From contig BPKC01000001.1 of the NCBI GenBank assembly GCA_026004935.1, forward strand, positions 992,001 through 1,056,000: a stretch of 64,000 nucleotides of DNA, read 5' to 3'. The DNA is from Rhodothalassiaceae bacterium. Lineage in GTDB: Bacteria; Pseudomonadota; Alphaproteobacteria; Sphingomonadales; Rhodothalassiaceae. Of this stretch, positions 23,915 through 33,202 are shown in pieces. Every line of letters starts with the position of its first letter. Position 1 is the stretch's first letter. The notes under the pieces were generated by a model that saw only the letters and a program-made list of their open reading frames with translations, was not told the DNA's origin and did no database searches. The position numbers and the translations under genes are program-made.

Positions 23915-24736
23915 CTACTGGAAGGGGCGGCGGCGGCTCCACAGGCTCGCGAGCCAGCCTGCGAACAGCGACAGGAAGACGGCCGCCAGCCCATAGAGGA
24001 ACGGGGCGCGGTGGGCCGCGCGCGCGACGAGATGCTCGATGCCCGTCTTGCGCGCGGCGAACGGGAGCGTCTGCTCGGCCACCACCTCGCCGTCACGCAG
24101 CAGCAGGATGCGGGCGGAAAACGGCCCCTCGGTTATGTTGGCCGGCAACCGCAGCTCGGCCCTGAACAGCGCGCCTTCGCGCAGCTCCACCGCCTGCGGC
24201 CCGGTCGCGACGACCACCAGTCCCCGCGCCTTGAGCGCCTCGGCGACCGCCCTCGAAAGCGGCTCTTCTTGTGCGCCGGAAGACGGCGCGGCGGCGGCCC
24301 CGGCCTCGAGATCCAGCGTCCCGGGCAGCAGATGCCGGGCGGCCAGCACCGCAGGTGGTGCGATCTCCTCCACCGGCCGGGTCGCAAGCAGCGCATGGAA
24401 GCTGGGCGCCGCGGGCAGTTGCGCGACCCTCTCGTCTACCCACAGGCCCGCAAGCCGCCGCTTCCGCCACAGCACCGCCGGCCGGCGCGGGCCGGTGATG
24501 GCGATCACGACGTCGGCCTTCGCGCCTTCGGGAACCGGCGGGGCGATCGCACCGAAGAGCACGAGCTCCGCCCCGCGGAAGTCATAGCCGAGCCTGACCA
24601 GCCGATGGCTCGCATCGGGGACGATCCGGTAGGCCGCCGGGGCTGCGGCAGACGCGGCGGGTGATGCCACGGCTCCCATGAGGGCGAATGCGGCCCAGAT
24701 GAGGACGATCGCGGCCTTGGTCGCTGCGCGCCTCAT
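23915..24736 (-). CDS. TIGR02186 family transmembrane protein
   Basis: A 273-residue protein with a signal peptide (about 1-32) and one C-terminal membrane helix (about 243-263, FLYGLAAVFLSLFAGWLASLW). The periplasmic part contains VRLGYDFRGAELVLFGAI and VVIAITGPRRPAVLWRKRR, typical of TIGR02186, an alphaproteobacterial family usually encoded beside a TSUP (TauE/SafE) exporter. The start overlaps the TSUP stop by 4 bp (ATGA), supporting joint function. The molecular role is not known. Confidence 0.85.
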   Translation of the reverse strand: MRRAATKAAIVLIWAAFALMGAVASPAASAAAPAAYRIVPDASHRLVRLGYDFRGAELVLFGAIAPPVPEGAKADVVIAITGPRRPAVLWRKRRLAGLWVDERVAQLPAAPSFHALLATRPVEEIAPPAVLAARHLLPGTLDLEAGAAAAPSSGAQEEPLSRAVAEALKARGLVVVATGPQAVELREGALFRAELRLPANITEGPFSARILLLRDGEVVAEQTLPFAARKTGIEHLVARAAHRAPFLYGLAAVFLSLFAGWLASLWSRRRPFQ

Positions 24737-25659
24737 CCGAGCCCCCATTCGATGCGGTAGAGCGTCTCGGGCGCGACGAAGAGCGACCAGGCCATCCTGA
24801 GCGCCACGAGCAGCACCATGAGCGCGAGCAGGACCCGGAACTCCACCCCGGCCACGCGGCTGGCGAGCCGGGCGCCGTACTGCGCGCCCGCCACCGCGCC
24901 GATGACGAGCACCGCCGAGAGCATGATGTCGACGCTCTGCGTCTGGGTCGCGTGCAGCATGGTCGCGAAGGCGGTGACGAAGACGATCTGGAACAGCGAG
25001 GTGCCGACGACGACCGATGCCGGCATGCCGATGATGTAGATCATCGCCGGGATCATCAGGAAGCCGCCGCCGACGCCCATGACCGCGGCCAGAACGCCGA
25101 CGACGAATCCCACCCCGAGCGGCAGCAGCGCGGAGATGTAGAGCCGCGAGGCGCGAAAGCGCATCCTGAACGGGAGCGCATAGCGCAGCCCGACGTGGCG
25201 GCGGCGGGGCGGCGGCCGGGTGCCGTCCGGGTGCCCGTGCTGGCGGCGCAGCGCGGCCAGCGATTCCAGCAGCATCAGCGCGCCGACCGTGCCGAGGAGC
25301 AGGGCGTAGGTCGAGGCGATCACCACGTCGAGCTGTCCCAGCCGTTTGAGCACGCCGAACAGCCAGGCGCCGGCGACCGCACCCGCCCCGCCGCCGATGG
25401 TGAGAATCGCGCCCATCTTCATGTCGATGCCGCCGCGGCGCGCATGGGCCAGCGCACCGGAGACGGATGACGCGGTGATGAGATTGGCGCCGGTGGCCAC
25501 CGCAACCGGCGCCGGTACGCCGAGAAACATCAGCAGCGGCGTGATGAGAAAGCCGCCGCCCACCCCGAACATGCCCGACAGCAGGCCGACAAGCGCGCCG
25601 ATCGCGACGATCAGATAGATGTTGAAGGCGACTTCGGCGATCGGAAAGTAGAGGGACAT
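24733..25659 (-). CDS. TSUP (TauE/SafE) family sulfite/organosulfonate exporter
   Basis: A 308-residue inner-membrane protein with about eight helices in two repeats. Each repeat starts with the family's glycine motif (GLLSGMFGVGGGFLITPLLM and LAAVMGVGGGFLMIPAMIY). A basic cytosolic loop (RPPPRRRHVGLRY) joins the halves. TSUP proteins export sulfite, sulfoacetate or related anions. The coupled TIGR02186 gene and the nearby TusA-like protein favour a sulfur compound, but the substrate cannot be read from sequence. Confidence 0.88.
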   Translation of the reverse strand: MSLYFPIAEVAFNIYLIVAIGALVGLLSGMFGVGGGFLITPLLMFLGVPAPVAVATGANLITASSVSGALAHARRGGIDMKMGAILTIGGGAGAVAGAWLFGVLKRLGQLDVVIASTYALLLGTVGALMLLESLAALRRQHGHPDGTRPPPRRRHVGLRYALPFRMRFRASRLYISALLPLGVGFVVGVLAAVMGVGGGFLMIPAMIYIIGMPASVVVGTSLFQIVFVTAFATMLHATQTQSVDIMLSAVLVIGAVAGAQYGARLASRVAGVEFRVLLALMVLLVALRMAWSLFVAPETLYRIEWGLG

Positions 25660-25751
25660 CTCGACCCTGCTGCTGCGTCCGCGGGCCCGTGGACATGGCG
25701 GCCACGGCTCCCGTCACAGGCTAGCCCAGCCGCACCGGCCACGCAATCGAA

Positions 25752-26345
25752 GCCCGCGGGTGACGAAGAAAGAGTAGTGGCGGGTAACGCTTCCCCCTCG
25801 CGTCGTTCGCCGGCTTGACCGGCGAACCCATGAGGCCTGCGTGTCGGCCCGGGCGCCGGAGGGCATTTCGACCGTCGGCTGGACCCGCCGGTCAAGCCGG
25901 CGGGTGACGAGGAGAGAGTGCCGGCGGGTGACGAGGAGTACGCATGCACGCGCCGCTGCCGCTCCCCGTTCCGCTGGCTGACGACTGACAACTGACGACT
26001 GGTCACTGAATCGTCGCTCGCCGGCTTGACCGGCGAACCCAGCCCACGGTGGTGACAGCACCCGGCTCCGGAGGTCGGCCCCGCTGGCGGCTGGACCCGC
26101 CGGTCGAGCCGGCGGGTGACGAAGATAGGGTGCCGGTGGGTGACGAAGAAAGGGGGGGCGCGTGACGAAGCGAAAGTGCCGGCGGGTGACGAGGAGATTG
26201 GGTGCCGGAGAGCAGTGTCGGATAACGACGAAGAGAGAGTGCCGGCGGGCGGTGCTCACCAGGCCGGTCGCCGATGACCGATGACTGACGACTGATCACT
26301 GAATCGTGGTTCGCCGGCTTGACCCGCGAACCGGCGAGGCCGGGG
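25752..26345. repeat. Dispersed palindromic repeat cluster (R3)
   Basis: Fills most of the 719-bp gene-free stretch between the TSUP and sdhB genes. One complete unit (25801-26010) and one diverged unit (26011 to about 26270) are followed by a partial palindrome (about 26303-26340). Units carry paired palindromes, GGTGACGAGGAGA-type spacers, GCATGCACGCGCCGCTGCCG and ACTGA heptads near 25980-26010 and 26276-26302. I see no gene or terminator for sdhB other than these hairpins. Confidence 0.88.
25801..26016. repeat. 216-bp repeat unit, identical to 62337-62552
   Basis: Read base by base, this stretch is identical to 62337-62552, 36,536 bp away; the first mismatch is C26017 versus T62553. Other copies in the window differ at many positions, so this pair reflects recent copying or gene conversion. 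Confidence 0.92.
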
Positions 26346-26378
26346 GACCCGCGCGCATGGGCCGGGATGCGGGCGTCC

Positions 26379-27158
26379 CTAGAGCGCGCGCATCAGCAGC
26401 ATCTGCTTGATCTCGGTGATGGCGCGGGCCGGATTGAGCCCCTTCGGGCAGACCTCCGTGCAGTTCATGATCGTGTGGCAGCGGTAGAGCCGGAAGGGGT
26501 CCTCCAGATCGTCGAGGCGCTCGCCGGTCGCCTCGTCACGGCTGTCCGCAAGCCAGCGGTAGGCCTGCAGCAGCGCCGCCGGGCCGAGATACCGCTCGCT
26601 GTTCCACCAGTAGCTCGGACAGGAGGTGGAGCAGCAGGCGCACAGGATGCACTCGTAGAGGCCGTCCAGCTTCTTGCGGTCCTCATGGGACTGCAGCCGC
26701 TCGCGCGCCGGCGGCGGCGACTTCGCCTTCAGCCACGGCTCGACTGCCGCATACTGCGCATAGAAGTTGGAGAGATCCGGCACCAGGTCCTTGATGATCT
26801 CGCAGTGGGGCAGCGGATGGATGACGATGTCGCCCTTGCAGTCCGCGATCGCATGGGTGCAGGCCAGCGTGTTGCGGCCGTTGATGTTCATGGCGCAGGA
26901 CCCGCACACGCCCTCGCGGCAGGAGCGGCGGAAGGCGAGGGTCGAGTCGATCTCGTTCTTGATCTTGATGAGGGCGTCCAGCACCATCGGCCCGCATTTG
27001 GCGAGATCGACGTAATAGGTGTCGAGCCGCGGGTTTTGCCCGTCGTCCGGATTCCAGCGATAGACATGGAACCGGCGCGGGCGCTCCATGCCGTCCGGCC
27101 CGTTCCAGGTCTTCCCCTTCCTCACCCGCGAATTCTTCGGCAGCGTGAACTTCGCCAT
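26379..27158 (-). CDS. sdhB: Succinate dehydrogenase iron-sulfur subunit
   Basis: The Fe-S subunit of complex II relays electrons from the SdhA flavin to ubiquinone. The 259-residue protein shows the [2Fe-2S] motif [20 protein letters not shown], then the [4Fe-4S] and [3Fe-4S] ligands in [16 protein letters not shown] and [17 protein letters not shown]. It is the last gene of the sdhC-D-A-B operon, 62 bp after sdhA. Confidence 0.97.
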   Translation of the reverse strand: MAKFTLPKNSRVRKGKTWNGPDGMERPRRFHVYRWNPDDGQNPRLDTYYVDLAKCGPMVLDALIKIKNEIDSTLAFRRSCREGVCGSCAMNINGRNTLACTHAIADCKGDIVIHPLPHCEIIKDLVPDLSNFYAQYAAVEPWLKAKSPPPARERLQSHEDRKKLDGLYECILCACCSTSCPSYWWNSERYLGPAALLQAYRWLADSRDEATGERLDDLEDPFRLYRCHTIMNCTEVCPKGLNPARAITEIKQMLLMRAL

Positions 27159-27220
27159 CGCGACCTGTCCTCGTCCTTGCGATCCCGGGGGCGCGCCTTC
27201 GGGACCGGCAGCTCCGCGTC

Positions 27221-29011
27221 CTAGTAGACCCGCTCCTTCGGCGGGATCGGATCCATCTCGCCGCTCAGCGTGAAGTCATGCACGGGCCGGTAGTCGAGAC
27301 GGACCTTGCCCGACTCGTCCAGCCAGGCGACCGTGTGCTTCATCCAGTTCTTGTCGTCGCGGTCCGGATAGTCCTCGCGCTTGTGCGCGCCGCGGGACTC
27401 CTTGCGGTTCTTCGCGCCGTGGATGGTGACCAGCGCATTCGCCATCAGATTGTCGAGCTCGAGGGTCTCCACCAGATCCGTGTTCCAGATCAGCGACCGG
27501 TCGTTGACGCGGATGTCCGCCATCCGCTCGCGGGTCTTCTCGAGCTTGGCGATGCCTTCCGAGAGGATTTCCTCGGTCCGGAAGACGCCGCAGTCCGCCT
27601 GCATCGTCTTCTGCATCTCGAGCCGCACCTCCGCCGTCGGCGAGCCGCCGTCCGCGTGGCGGAAGCGGTCGAGGCGGGCGATCGCCTGCTCGCCCGCATC
27701 CTTCGGCAGGCTCCTGTGCGGCGTATTCGGCTTGACGAGCTCGGCGATCCGCTGCGCGCAGGCGCGGCCGAAGACGACGAGATCGATGAGCGAATTCGAG
27801 CCCAGCCGGTTCGCGCCGTGCACCGACACGCAGGCCGCTTCGCCGACGGCGAACAGCCCGGGCACCACGGCGTCGGGATCGCCGTCCTTCGGGCAGACGA
27901 CCTCGCCGCGGAAATTCGTCGGGATTCCGCCCATGTTGTAGTGGACCGTCGGGACGACAGGGATCGGCTCCTTCGTGACGTCGACGCCGGCGAAGATCCG
28001 CGCGGATTCCGTGATGCCCGGCAGACGCTCTTCGAGAATCTTCGGGTCCAGATGCTCGAGATGCAGATGGATGTGGTCCTTCTCCGGGCCCACGCCGCGG
28101 CCTTCGCGGATCTCCTGGGCCATGGCGCGGCTCACCACGTCGCGCGATGCCAGGTCCTTGGCGTGCGGTGCATAGCGCTCCATGAAACGCTCGCCTTCGG
28201 AGTTCGTCAGATAGCCGCCCTCGCCACGCGCACCCTCCGTGATCAGCACGCCGACGCCGTAGATGCCGGTGGGGTGGAACTGCACGAACTCCATGTCCTG
28301 CAGCGCAAGCCCCGCGCGCAGGACCATGGCGTTGCCGTCGCCGGTGCAGGTGTGGGCCGAGGTGCAGGAGAAGTAGGCGCGTCCGTAGCCGCCGGTCGCC
28401 AGCACCACGGCATGCGCCTTGAAGCGGTGGATGGTGCCGTCCTCCAGGCACCAGGCCATCACGCCGCGGCAGGCGCCGTCGTCGTCCATGATGAGATCGA
28501 GGGCGAAATACTCGATGAAGAAGACGGCGTCATGCTTCAGGCTCTGCTGGTAGAGCGTGTGCAGCATGGCGTGGCCGGTGCGGTCGGCGGCGGCGCAGGT
28601 GCGCTGGGCGGGCGGGCCCTCGCCGAAGCGGGTCGTCATGCCGCCGAAGGGACGCTGGTAGATCTTGCCGTCCTCGGTGCGCGAGAACGGCATGCCCATG
28701 TGCTCGAGCTCGATCACCGCGCGCGGGGCCTCGCGGCACATGTATTCGATGGCATCCTGGTCGCCGAGCCAGTCCGAGCCCTTGACGGTGTCGTACATGT
28801 GCCAGCGCCAGTCGTCCTCGCCCATGTTGCCGAGCGCCGCCGCGATCCCGCCCTGGGCTGCGACCGTGTGGGAGCGGGTGGGAAAGACCTTCGTGATGCA
28901 GGCGGTCTTCAGCCCCGCCTGGGACAACCCCATCGTCGCGCGCAGGCCGGACCCGCCGGCGCCCACCACGACCGCGTCGAACTCGTGATCGATGATCTCG
29001 TAGGCCGCCAT
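27221..29011 (-). CDS. sdhA: Succinate dehydrogenase flavoprotein subunit
   Basis: Catalytic FAD subunit oxidising succinate to fumarate. The 596-residue protein has [19 protein letters not shown] (FAD dinucleotide motif), [10 protein letters not shown] with the flavin-linking His, [13 protein letters not shown], the active-site region [20 protein letters not shown] and [19 protein letters not shown] 6-bp gap separates it from sdhD, so the two are tightly linked. Confidence 0.97.
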   Translation of the reverse strand: MAAYEIIDHEFDAVVVGAGGSGLRATMGLSQAGLKTACITKVFPTRSHTVAAQGGIAAALGNMGEDDWRWHMYDTVKGSDWLGDQDAIEYMCREAPRAVIELEHMGMPFSRTEDGKIYQRPFGGMTTRFGEGPPAQRTCAAADRTGHAMLHTLYQQSLKHDAVFFIEYFALDLIMDDDGACRGVMAWCLEDGTIHRFKAHAVVLATGGYGRAYFSCTSAHTCTGDGNAMVLRAGLALQDMEFVQFHPTGIYGVGVLITEGARGEGGYLTNSEGERFMERYAPHAKDLASRDVVSRAMAQEIREGRGVGPEKDHIHLHLEHLDPKILEERLPGITESARIFAGVDVTKEPIPVVPTVHYNMGGIPTNFRGEVVCPKDGDPDAVVPGLFAVGEAACVSVHGANRLGSNSLIDLVVFGRACAQRIAELVKPNTPHRSLPKDAGEQAIARLDRFRHADGGSPTAEVRLEMQKTMQADCGVFRTEEILSEGIAKLEKTRERMADIRVNDRSLIWNTDLVETLELDNLMANALVTIHGAKNRKESRGAHKREDYPDRDDKNWMKHTVAWLDESGKVRLDYRPVHDFTLSGEMDPIPPKERVY

Positions 29012-29017
29012 CGCGGA

Positions 29018-29401
29018 TCACCCTCCCAGCGAGACCTTGAGAACGAGGACGATGCTCAGCGCTCCCAGGATCAGATTTGCGAAACCGTTGAGGAACAGGG
29101 CGACGAGCTTGAGCGCGCCGTCATGCACATAGTCCTCGATGACGACCTGAAGCCCGAGCTTCAGGTGGTAGAAGACGCTCGCCACCAGCAGGACCAGGAG
29201 CAGGGTCACCAGAGGATCCTTCATCCACCAGACGATGGTCTGGTAGTCGGCACCGGCCAGCGCCGCCATCGAGACCGCGAACCAGACGACGAGCAGCAGG
29301 TTTGTCACGGCCGTCAGGCGCTGCCACCACCAGTGGTGAAGGCCCGCGTGGGCGGCGCCCAGACCCTCCACCTTCTTCTGCGGCGTGATGAAGCGTCTCA
29401 T
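29018..29401 (-). CDS. sdhD: Succinate dehydrogenase membrane anchor subunit D
   Basis: A 127-residue membrane anchor of complex II with three helices (about 28-48, 60-85, 98-122). HHWWWQRLTAVTNLLL and FYHLKLGLQVVIEDYVHDG are typical of the SdhD family; the latter carries the conserved His/Asp-Tyr region near the quinone and haem site. It lies between sdhC and sdhA in the usual order. Confidence 0.92.
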   Translation of the reverse strand: MRRFITPQKKVEGLGAAHAGLHHWWWQRLTAVTNLLLVVWFAVSMAALAGADYQTIVWWMKDPLVTLLLVLLVASVFYHLKLGLQVVIEDYVHDGALKLVALFLNGFANLILGALSIVLVLKVSLGG

Positions 29402-29446
29402 CCCGGGTCATCCTTCCCAATCCGGCGGGAACCCCGGCGCGATGGC

Positions 29447-29842
29447 TCAGAGCAGGCCCGCAAACCAGTAGGCCAGCGTCCAGATCCCGACCGCAAGCGC
29501 GAGCGCGGCCACGATGATCACCACGCCGACGGCGTTCGCCGAGCCCTTGTCCAGCAGGAATCCCGCATCCATCAGCAGATGGCGGATCCCGGTCATCGCA
29601 TGGAAAGCCGCGGCAAGCGTGATGGCGAAGAGCACCAGCCTGCCGATGGGAGAGAGCGCGACGGACAGGAAGAAGGCATAGGCATCGGGCCCCATCGCCA
29701 CCGCGGCGATCCACCAGACGAGGAGCAGCGCGCCCAGCGCGGTCGCCATGCCCGTCGCCCGGTGCATGATGGAGAGCGCCATGTTCATGCCCCAGCGCCA
29801 GATCTGCAGGTGCGGGGACAGCGGACGGTGGACTTCGGCCAT
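29447..29842 (-). CDS. sdhC: Succinate dehydrogenase cytochrome b556 subunit C
   Basis: A 131-residue membrane subunit with three helices. The start RPLSPHLQIWRWGMNMALSI and the signature ALSIMHRATGMA plus FHAMTGIRHLLMDAG (haem-ligand His) identify SdhC. ATG 29842 was chosen because it fits the family N-terminus and has GGGACCC/GAGGGACC upstream. It is the first gene of sdhCDAB, so the operon promoter should lie in 29843-30032, which is shared with the divergent DUF389 gene. Confidence 0.92.
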   Translation of the reverse strand: MAEVHRPLSPHLQIWRWGMNMALSIMHRATGMATALGALLLVWWIAAVAMGPDAYAFFLSVALSPIGRLVLFAITLAAAFHAMTGIRHLLMDAGFLLDKGSANAVGVVIIVAALALAVGIWTLAYWFAGLL

Positions 29843-30032
29843 GGCGGGTCCCTCTTCGTCTTGCGCCGGAAGGCCGGCGCGCGCCGGCACGAGACGGGCG
29901 CCGGTGCGCCAAGCTCCTGGTTCGGTTCGAAAAGCCGATGTCCTGCTTTGACAAGCGCCCCGGGGCTTGTCAAGGGAGGGGAGGGAGCGCGGCGGCGGCC
30001 CGCGGCGCAAGGAGCGCAAGGGAGGACGGGCC

Positions 30033-31043
30033 ATGGAGACGGATCTGCGCGAGCTCAGAATCGTCCTGCCGAAGCGCTGGAGCGGCGACGTCGAACGGGT
30101 GCTCGAGGCCCACGATCCCCTGCACTGGAGCCGCCGCGCCGGCGAGGACGAGGTGGAATTCACGGTCCTCGTCGGCAAGCAGGGCCGCCAGGAGCTCATC
30201 GACGCACTCCAGGCGGTGCTCGCGCCCGCGGGCGATGACTGGCGGCTCGTGATTCTGCCGGTGGAGGCGAGCCTGCCGCTCGCGCGCCGGGAAGGGGAGG
30301 AGGAGGCCGACGAGGCGGGACGCAAGGCCGACTCCGACTACGGTTCGCGCGAGGAGCTTTATGACGACGTCGTCTCCGGGCTGGGGATCGGGCGCGACTT
30401 CCTGATTTTTACGGCGCTGTCCGCGGTGGTGGCGGCGGTGGGTCTGATGGAGGACAATGTGGCGGTGGTGATCGGCGCCATGGTCATCGCGCCGCTGCTG
30501 TCCACCCAGCTCGCGCTGTCCCTCGGCGCGGTGCTGGGCGACCGGCACCTCATCGCGCGCGCGGCGCGCAACGGCGTGGCGGGGCTTCTCATCGCCCTCG
30601 GCATCGGCGCCGTCGTGGGGGCGGTCTTTCCGGACCGGGTGGAAAGCACCGAGCTGATGCTGCGCACCAGGGTCGGCTGGTCGTCGGTGATCCTCGCGCT
30701 CGCCTCGGGAGCGGCCGCGGCGCTTTCGCTGCTCAGCGGCGCGAAGGCGAGCCTTGTCGGCGTGATGGTGGCCGCCGCGCTGCTGCCGCCCGCGGTGACG
30801 GCGGGCGTCATGGCCGGCGCGGGAAGATTCGGCGAGGCGGCCGCGGCGCTGATGCTGTTCGCCGTCAACGTCGTCGCCCTCAACATCTCGGGCCAGCTCA
30901 TGCTGCTCTGGCGCGGGGTCAAGCCCCGGACCTGGCTTGAGCGGCGCGCGGCCGAACAGTCGGTGCGCTGGAGTCTGGCGGTGTGGGGGGCGATGCTGGC
31001 GGTGCTCGCGGCGGCGCTCGCTTTCGGGCCGCGCATCGGCTGA
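30033..31043 (+). CDS. DUF389 (TIGR00341) membrane protein
   Basis: A 336-residue protein: a soluble N-terminal ferredoxin-like region (about 1-95), then a six-helix DUF389 membrane domain (about 120-335). Recognisable parts are DFLIFTALSAVVAAVGLMED, VVIGAMVIAPLLSTQLAL and AALLPPAVTAGVMAGAG. The family is widespread and functionally undefined. AAGGGAGGAC precedes the ATG. It is divergent from sdhC and has no obvious operon partner. Confidence 0.85.
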   Translation: METDLRELRIVLPKRWSGDVERVLEAHDPLHWSRRAGEDEVEFTVLVGKQGRQELIDALQAVLAPAGDDWRLVILPVEASLPLARREGEEEADEAGRKADSDYGSREELYDDVVSGLGIGRDFLIFTALSAVVAAVGLMEDNVAVVIGAMVIAPLLSTQLALSLGAVLGDRHLIARAARNGVAGLLIALGIGAVVGAVFPDRVESTELMLRTRVGWSSVILALASGAAAALSLLSGAKASLVGVMVAAALLPPAVTAGVMAGAGRFGEAAAALMLFAVNVVALNISGQLMLLWRGVKPRTWLERRAAEQSVRWSLAVWGAMLAVLAAALAFGPRIG

Positions 31044-31080
31044 GGATGCGCGCGCGCCGGCCCGGCGCCCGCCGCATCCC

Positions 31081-31695
31081 TCAAGGACGGGCCTTGACGA
31101 CGATCTTGCGCAGCGACGCAAGGCGGTGCGTCAGCTCCTGCCAGTCCTGCTCGCTGAAGCTGCGCTCGGGACCCGAGAACTGGATGGCGTAGGAGCAGGC
31201 GTTGGGCGCCACGAAGGCGACGGTGATGCGCCGGACGGGCTGCCCGGCCTCCTCGAGCCGGGTGCGCGCCGCGATGCCGTAGGGGGCGTCCGGCAGCCGC
31301 TCCACCGCGCAGGCGACGCCCGTATCGGCACAGGCCCGGCGCGTCTCGTTGACGACCTCTTCCCAGAAGGCGGGATCGCCGGGCGCCTCGCCGCCGTCCA
31401 GCAGCGCGCCCTGGACCAGCAGCACGCCCCGGCTCCGCGGATGCACGAAGGCGAGATCGAAGGACGGCATCATCTCGGCCAGCTCGGCCGCGAGCGCATG
31501 GTCGCGGATGGCCGCGGGCCGGATGTCGCGCCAGCCGGCCTCGCCTTCGAGGGTCGCGGCCAATGCGTCGAGATTGCAGGGCAGCGCCCGGAAGACGGGG
31601 GGCTGTGCGGACGCAAGCGGATCGCGCGGCGCCGGCGCGGTCACGCCCAGCGCGAGGGCGAGCAGGATTCCGGCACCCATCATCCATGAAACCAT
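31081..31695 (-). CDS. Secreted hypothetical protein
   Basis: A 204-residue protein with a signal peptide (about 1-27, MMGAGILLALALGVTAPAP). The mature part is soluble with four Cys (in LPCNLDALA, RACADTGVACAVE and NACSYAIQF) that could form two disulfides, and ends in a basic helix. I do not recognise the family. ATG 31695 has GGGAGG about 10 nt upstream; an upstream in-frame ATG (31848) lies inside the candidate promoter and is unlikely. It is convergent with the DUF389 gene. Confidence 0.7.
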   Translation of the reverse strand: MVSWMMGAGILLALALGVTAPAPRDPLASAQPPVFRALPCNLDALAATLEGEAGWRDIRPAAIRDHALAAELAEMMPSFDLAFVHPRSRGVLLVQGALLDGGEAPGDPAFWEEVVNETRRACADTGVACAVERLPDAPYGIAARTRLEEAGQPVRRITVAFVAPNACSYAIQFSGPERSFSEQDWQELTHRLASLRKIVVKARP

Positions 31696-31820
31696 GACGT
31701 CTTCGCCTCCCGTCTGCGGGACATCCGCCCGGTCCGGTTCACGCTCTGCAGGATCCGTGCCGGCAGTCCTTCTGGCTGCGGGAGGGCGCTTTCGGCGCCG
31801 CGGCCGGACTGTTCCGGAAA

Positions 31821-31848
31821 ATTTTAACGGAATTGAAACCATGTGCAA
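31821..31848 (-). promoter_or_regulatory. Sigma70-type promoter for the secreted hypothetical protein
   Basis: On the minus strand TTGCAC (31848-31843) and TAAAAT (31826-31821) are separated by 16 nt, about 125 bp before the start codon at 31695. Both hexamers are close to consensus. Confidence 0.55.
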
Positions 31849-31925
31849 GCGCCGAGGCGGCGGCCGGCCGTCCCATATCGGGACGTATCCGGCTGCGCCT
31901 TGCGCGCCGGATCCGCATGCGGCCG

Positions 31926-31964
31926 AAAGAAGAAGCCCCGTCCGCCGCGCGGGCGGAACGGGGC
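31926..31964 (-). terminator. Intrinsic terminator after dps
   Basis: On the minus strand a 12-bp GC stem (arms 31964-31951 and 31946-31935, one bulge, GCGC loop) is followed by TTCTTCTTT. It lies 66 bp past the dps stop. The rest of the 334-bp gap 31696-32029 holds only this terminator and the promoter above. Confidence 0.7.
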
Positions 31965-32029
31965 GTCGAGGGGAGGGAGGAAAGGGAAGCTCGGGTCGCG
32001 CCGTGGGCGCGGGTGTCGTGGTCGCGGCG

Positions 32030-32500
32030 TCAGCCGAGGTGGCTTTCGACCATCCACAGCATCTTGTCGGCCTCGCCGGCGAGGCTGGTCAGAATGTCGG
32101 CGCTCACGAGGTCGCCCGCCTGCTCGGCCTCGCCGATGCCGGCACGCAGGGCGTTGGCGAAGGCGCCGAGCCGGTCGGCGATCGCCTTCAGGTGGTCGGC
32201 CTGCGTGATCCGGCCGGCCGGATAGGCGTCAAGCCCCGTGTTCCTGACCGCAAGCTCCGCGGTGCCGAGCGCCTCCTCGCCCAGCGCAGTGACGCGCTCG
32301 GCCAGCGTGTCCGCATGGGCGCGGGCCATGTCCGCGACCCGGTCGAACAGCTCGTGAAGCGCGATGAAGTCGGGCCCGCGCAGGTTCCAGTGGGCCTGCT
32401 TGGCATGGCTTGCCAGCACCACTGCATCTGCAAGCCGCTTGTTGAGCAGCGCCGCCACGCTCTTGCGGATGTTGTCGGGCAGATCGATTCTCGTGGTCAT
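32030..32500 (-). CDS. dps: Dps-type ferritin-like DNA-protection protein
   Basis: Forms a 12-mer that oxidises and stores iron and protects DNA under oxidative or starvation stress. The 156-residue protein has the inter-subunit ferroxidase ligands in HAKQAHWNLRGPDFIALHEL and FDRVADMARAHADTLAER. AAGGAGG lies 7 nt before ATG 32500. The lysine-poor N-terminus (MTTRIDLPDNIR) suggests weak direct DNA binding. No OxyR or Fur site could be recognised upstream with confidence. Confidence 0.92.
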   Translation of the reverse strand: MTTRIDLPDNIRKSVAALLNKRLADAVVLASHAKQAHWNLRGPDFIALHELFDRVADMARAHADTLAERVTALGEEALGTAELAVRNTGLDAYPAGRITQADHLKAIADRLGAFANALRAGIGEAEQAGDLVSADILTSLAGEADKMLWMVESHLG

Positions 32501-32713
32501 CGGGCGTCCTCCTTGCCTGCTGCCGCGCCGGTCATTGCGCGCGGCCATCGCCGTGGTCCATGCGCAGGGCCGGTTTGCGCCCCGCGGTCACGAATCCGAT
32601 GTGGGACGCCCCGCCGTCTTCTTCAAGACAGCTACTAGTCAGATTTTATTGATGAGACTTATCGACCAAACCGATCGAACGCAATTGGCCGCCACACAGC
32701 CGGCAAGGCCGTT

Positions 32714-33202
32714 TCAGGGACGGCCCTGCGATCCGTCATCCGGCACCACGGCCGTGGTCTCGATCTCCAGCAGGGCTTCCGGTTCCACGAGGCCGCTGAC
32801 CTCGACCACCGCCATGGCGGGATAGTTGCGGCCCATGAGCGCGCGGTAGATCCGGCCGATTTCGGGCAGGGCGGCGCGGTAGGCGGCAAGATCCGTGACG
32901 TACCAGGTCATGCGCACCACATGTTCGGGTCCCGCGCCCGCCTCGGCGAGCACGGCGAGGGTGTTTTCGAGCGTCTGGCGGAACTGCCCCGCGAAATCCG
33001 GCGCGAAGCGGCCCGCGCGGTCCCAGCCCACCTGACCGGCGACGAAGACGAGCCGGCCGCTGGCGGCGATCCCGTTCGCGTAGCCCTGCGGGCGTTCCCA
33101 GCCGGGCGGCAGCAGCACCTGGTGCGGACCGCCGGGCGGGCGCCCGCCCGCACGCGCCGTCACGCCGTCCTGCCGTCGTGCTGACCGCTCCCGCTCGCTC
33201 AT
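32714..33202 (-). CDS. RidA family protein in aromatic-catabolic operon
   Basis: A 162-residue protein of the RidA/YjgF fold, which hydrolyses reactive enamines/imines. Recognisable parts are [35 protein letters not shown] and the C-terminal [20 protein letters not shown]. The extra N-terminal 30 residues (Arg/Gly-rich) are unusual. It overlaps the acyl-CoA dehydrogenase stop by 4 bp and is the last gene of the operon. Deamination of an imine intermediate in 2-aminobenzoyl-CoA breakdown is a sensible role, but inferred. Confidence 0.85.
   Translation of the reverse strand: MSERERSARRQDGVTARAGGRPPGGPHQVLLPPGWERPQGYANGIAASGRLVFVAGQVGWDRAGRFAPDFAGQFRQTLENTLAVLAEAGAGPEHVVRMTWYVTDLAAYRAALPEIGRIYRALMGRNYPAMAVVEVSGLVEPEALLEIETTAVVPDDGSQGRP

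Noticed and set aside
27278-30238. A 986-codon plus-strand open frame opposite the sdh operon
   Set aside because: It is antisense to sdhA, sdhD and sdhC, which have full family motifs; composition is that of a shadow frame.
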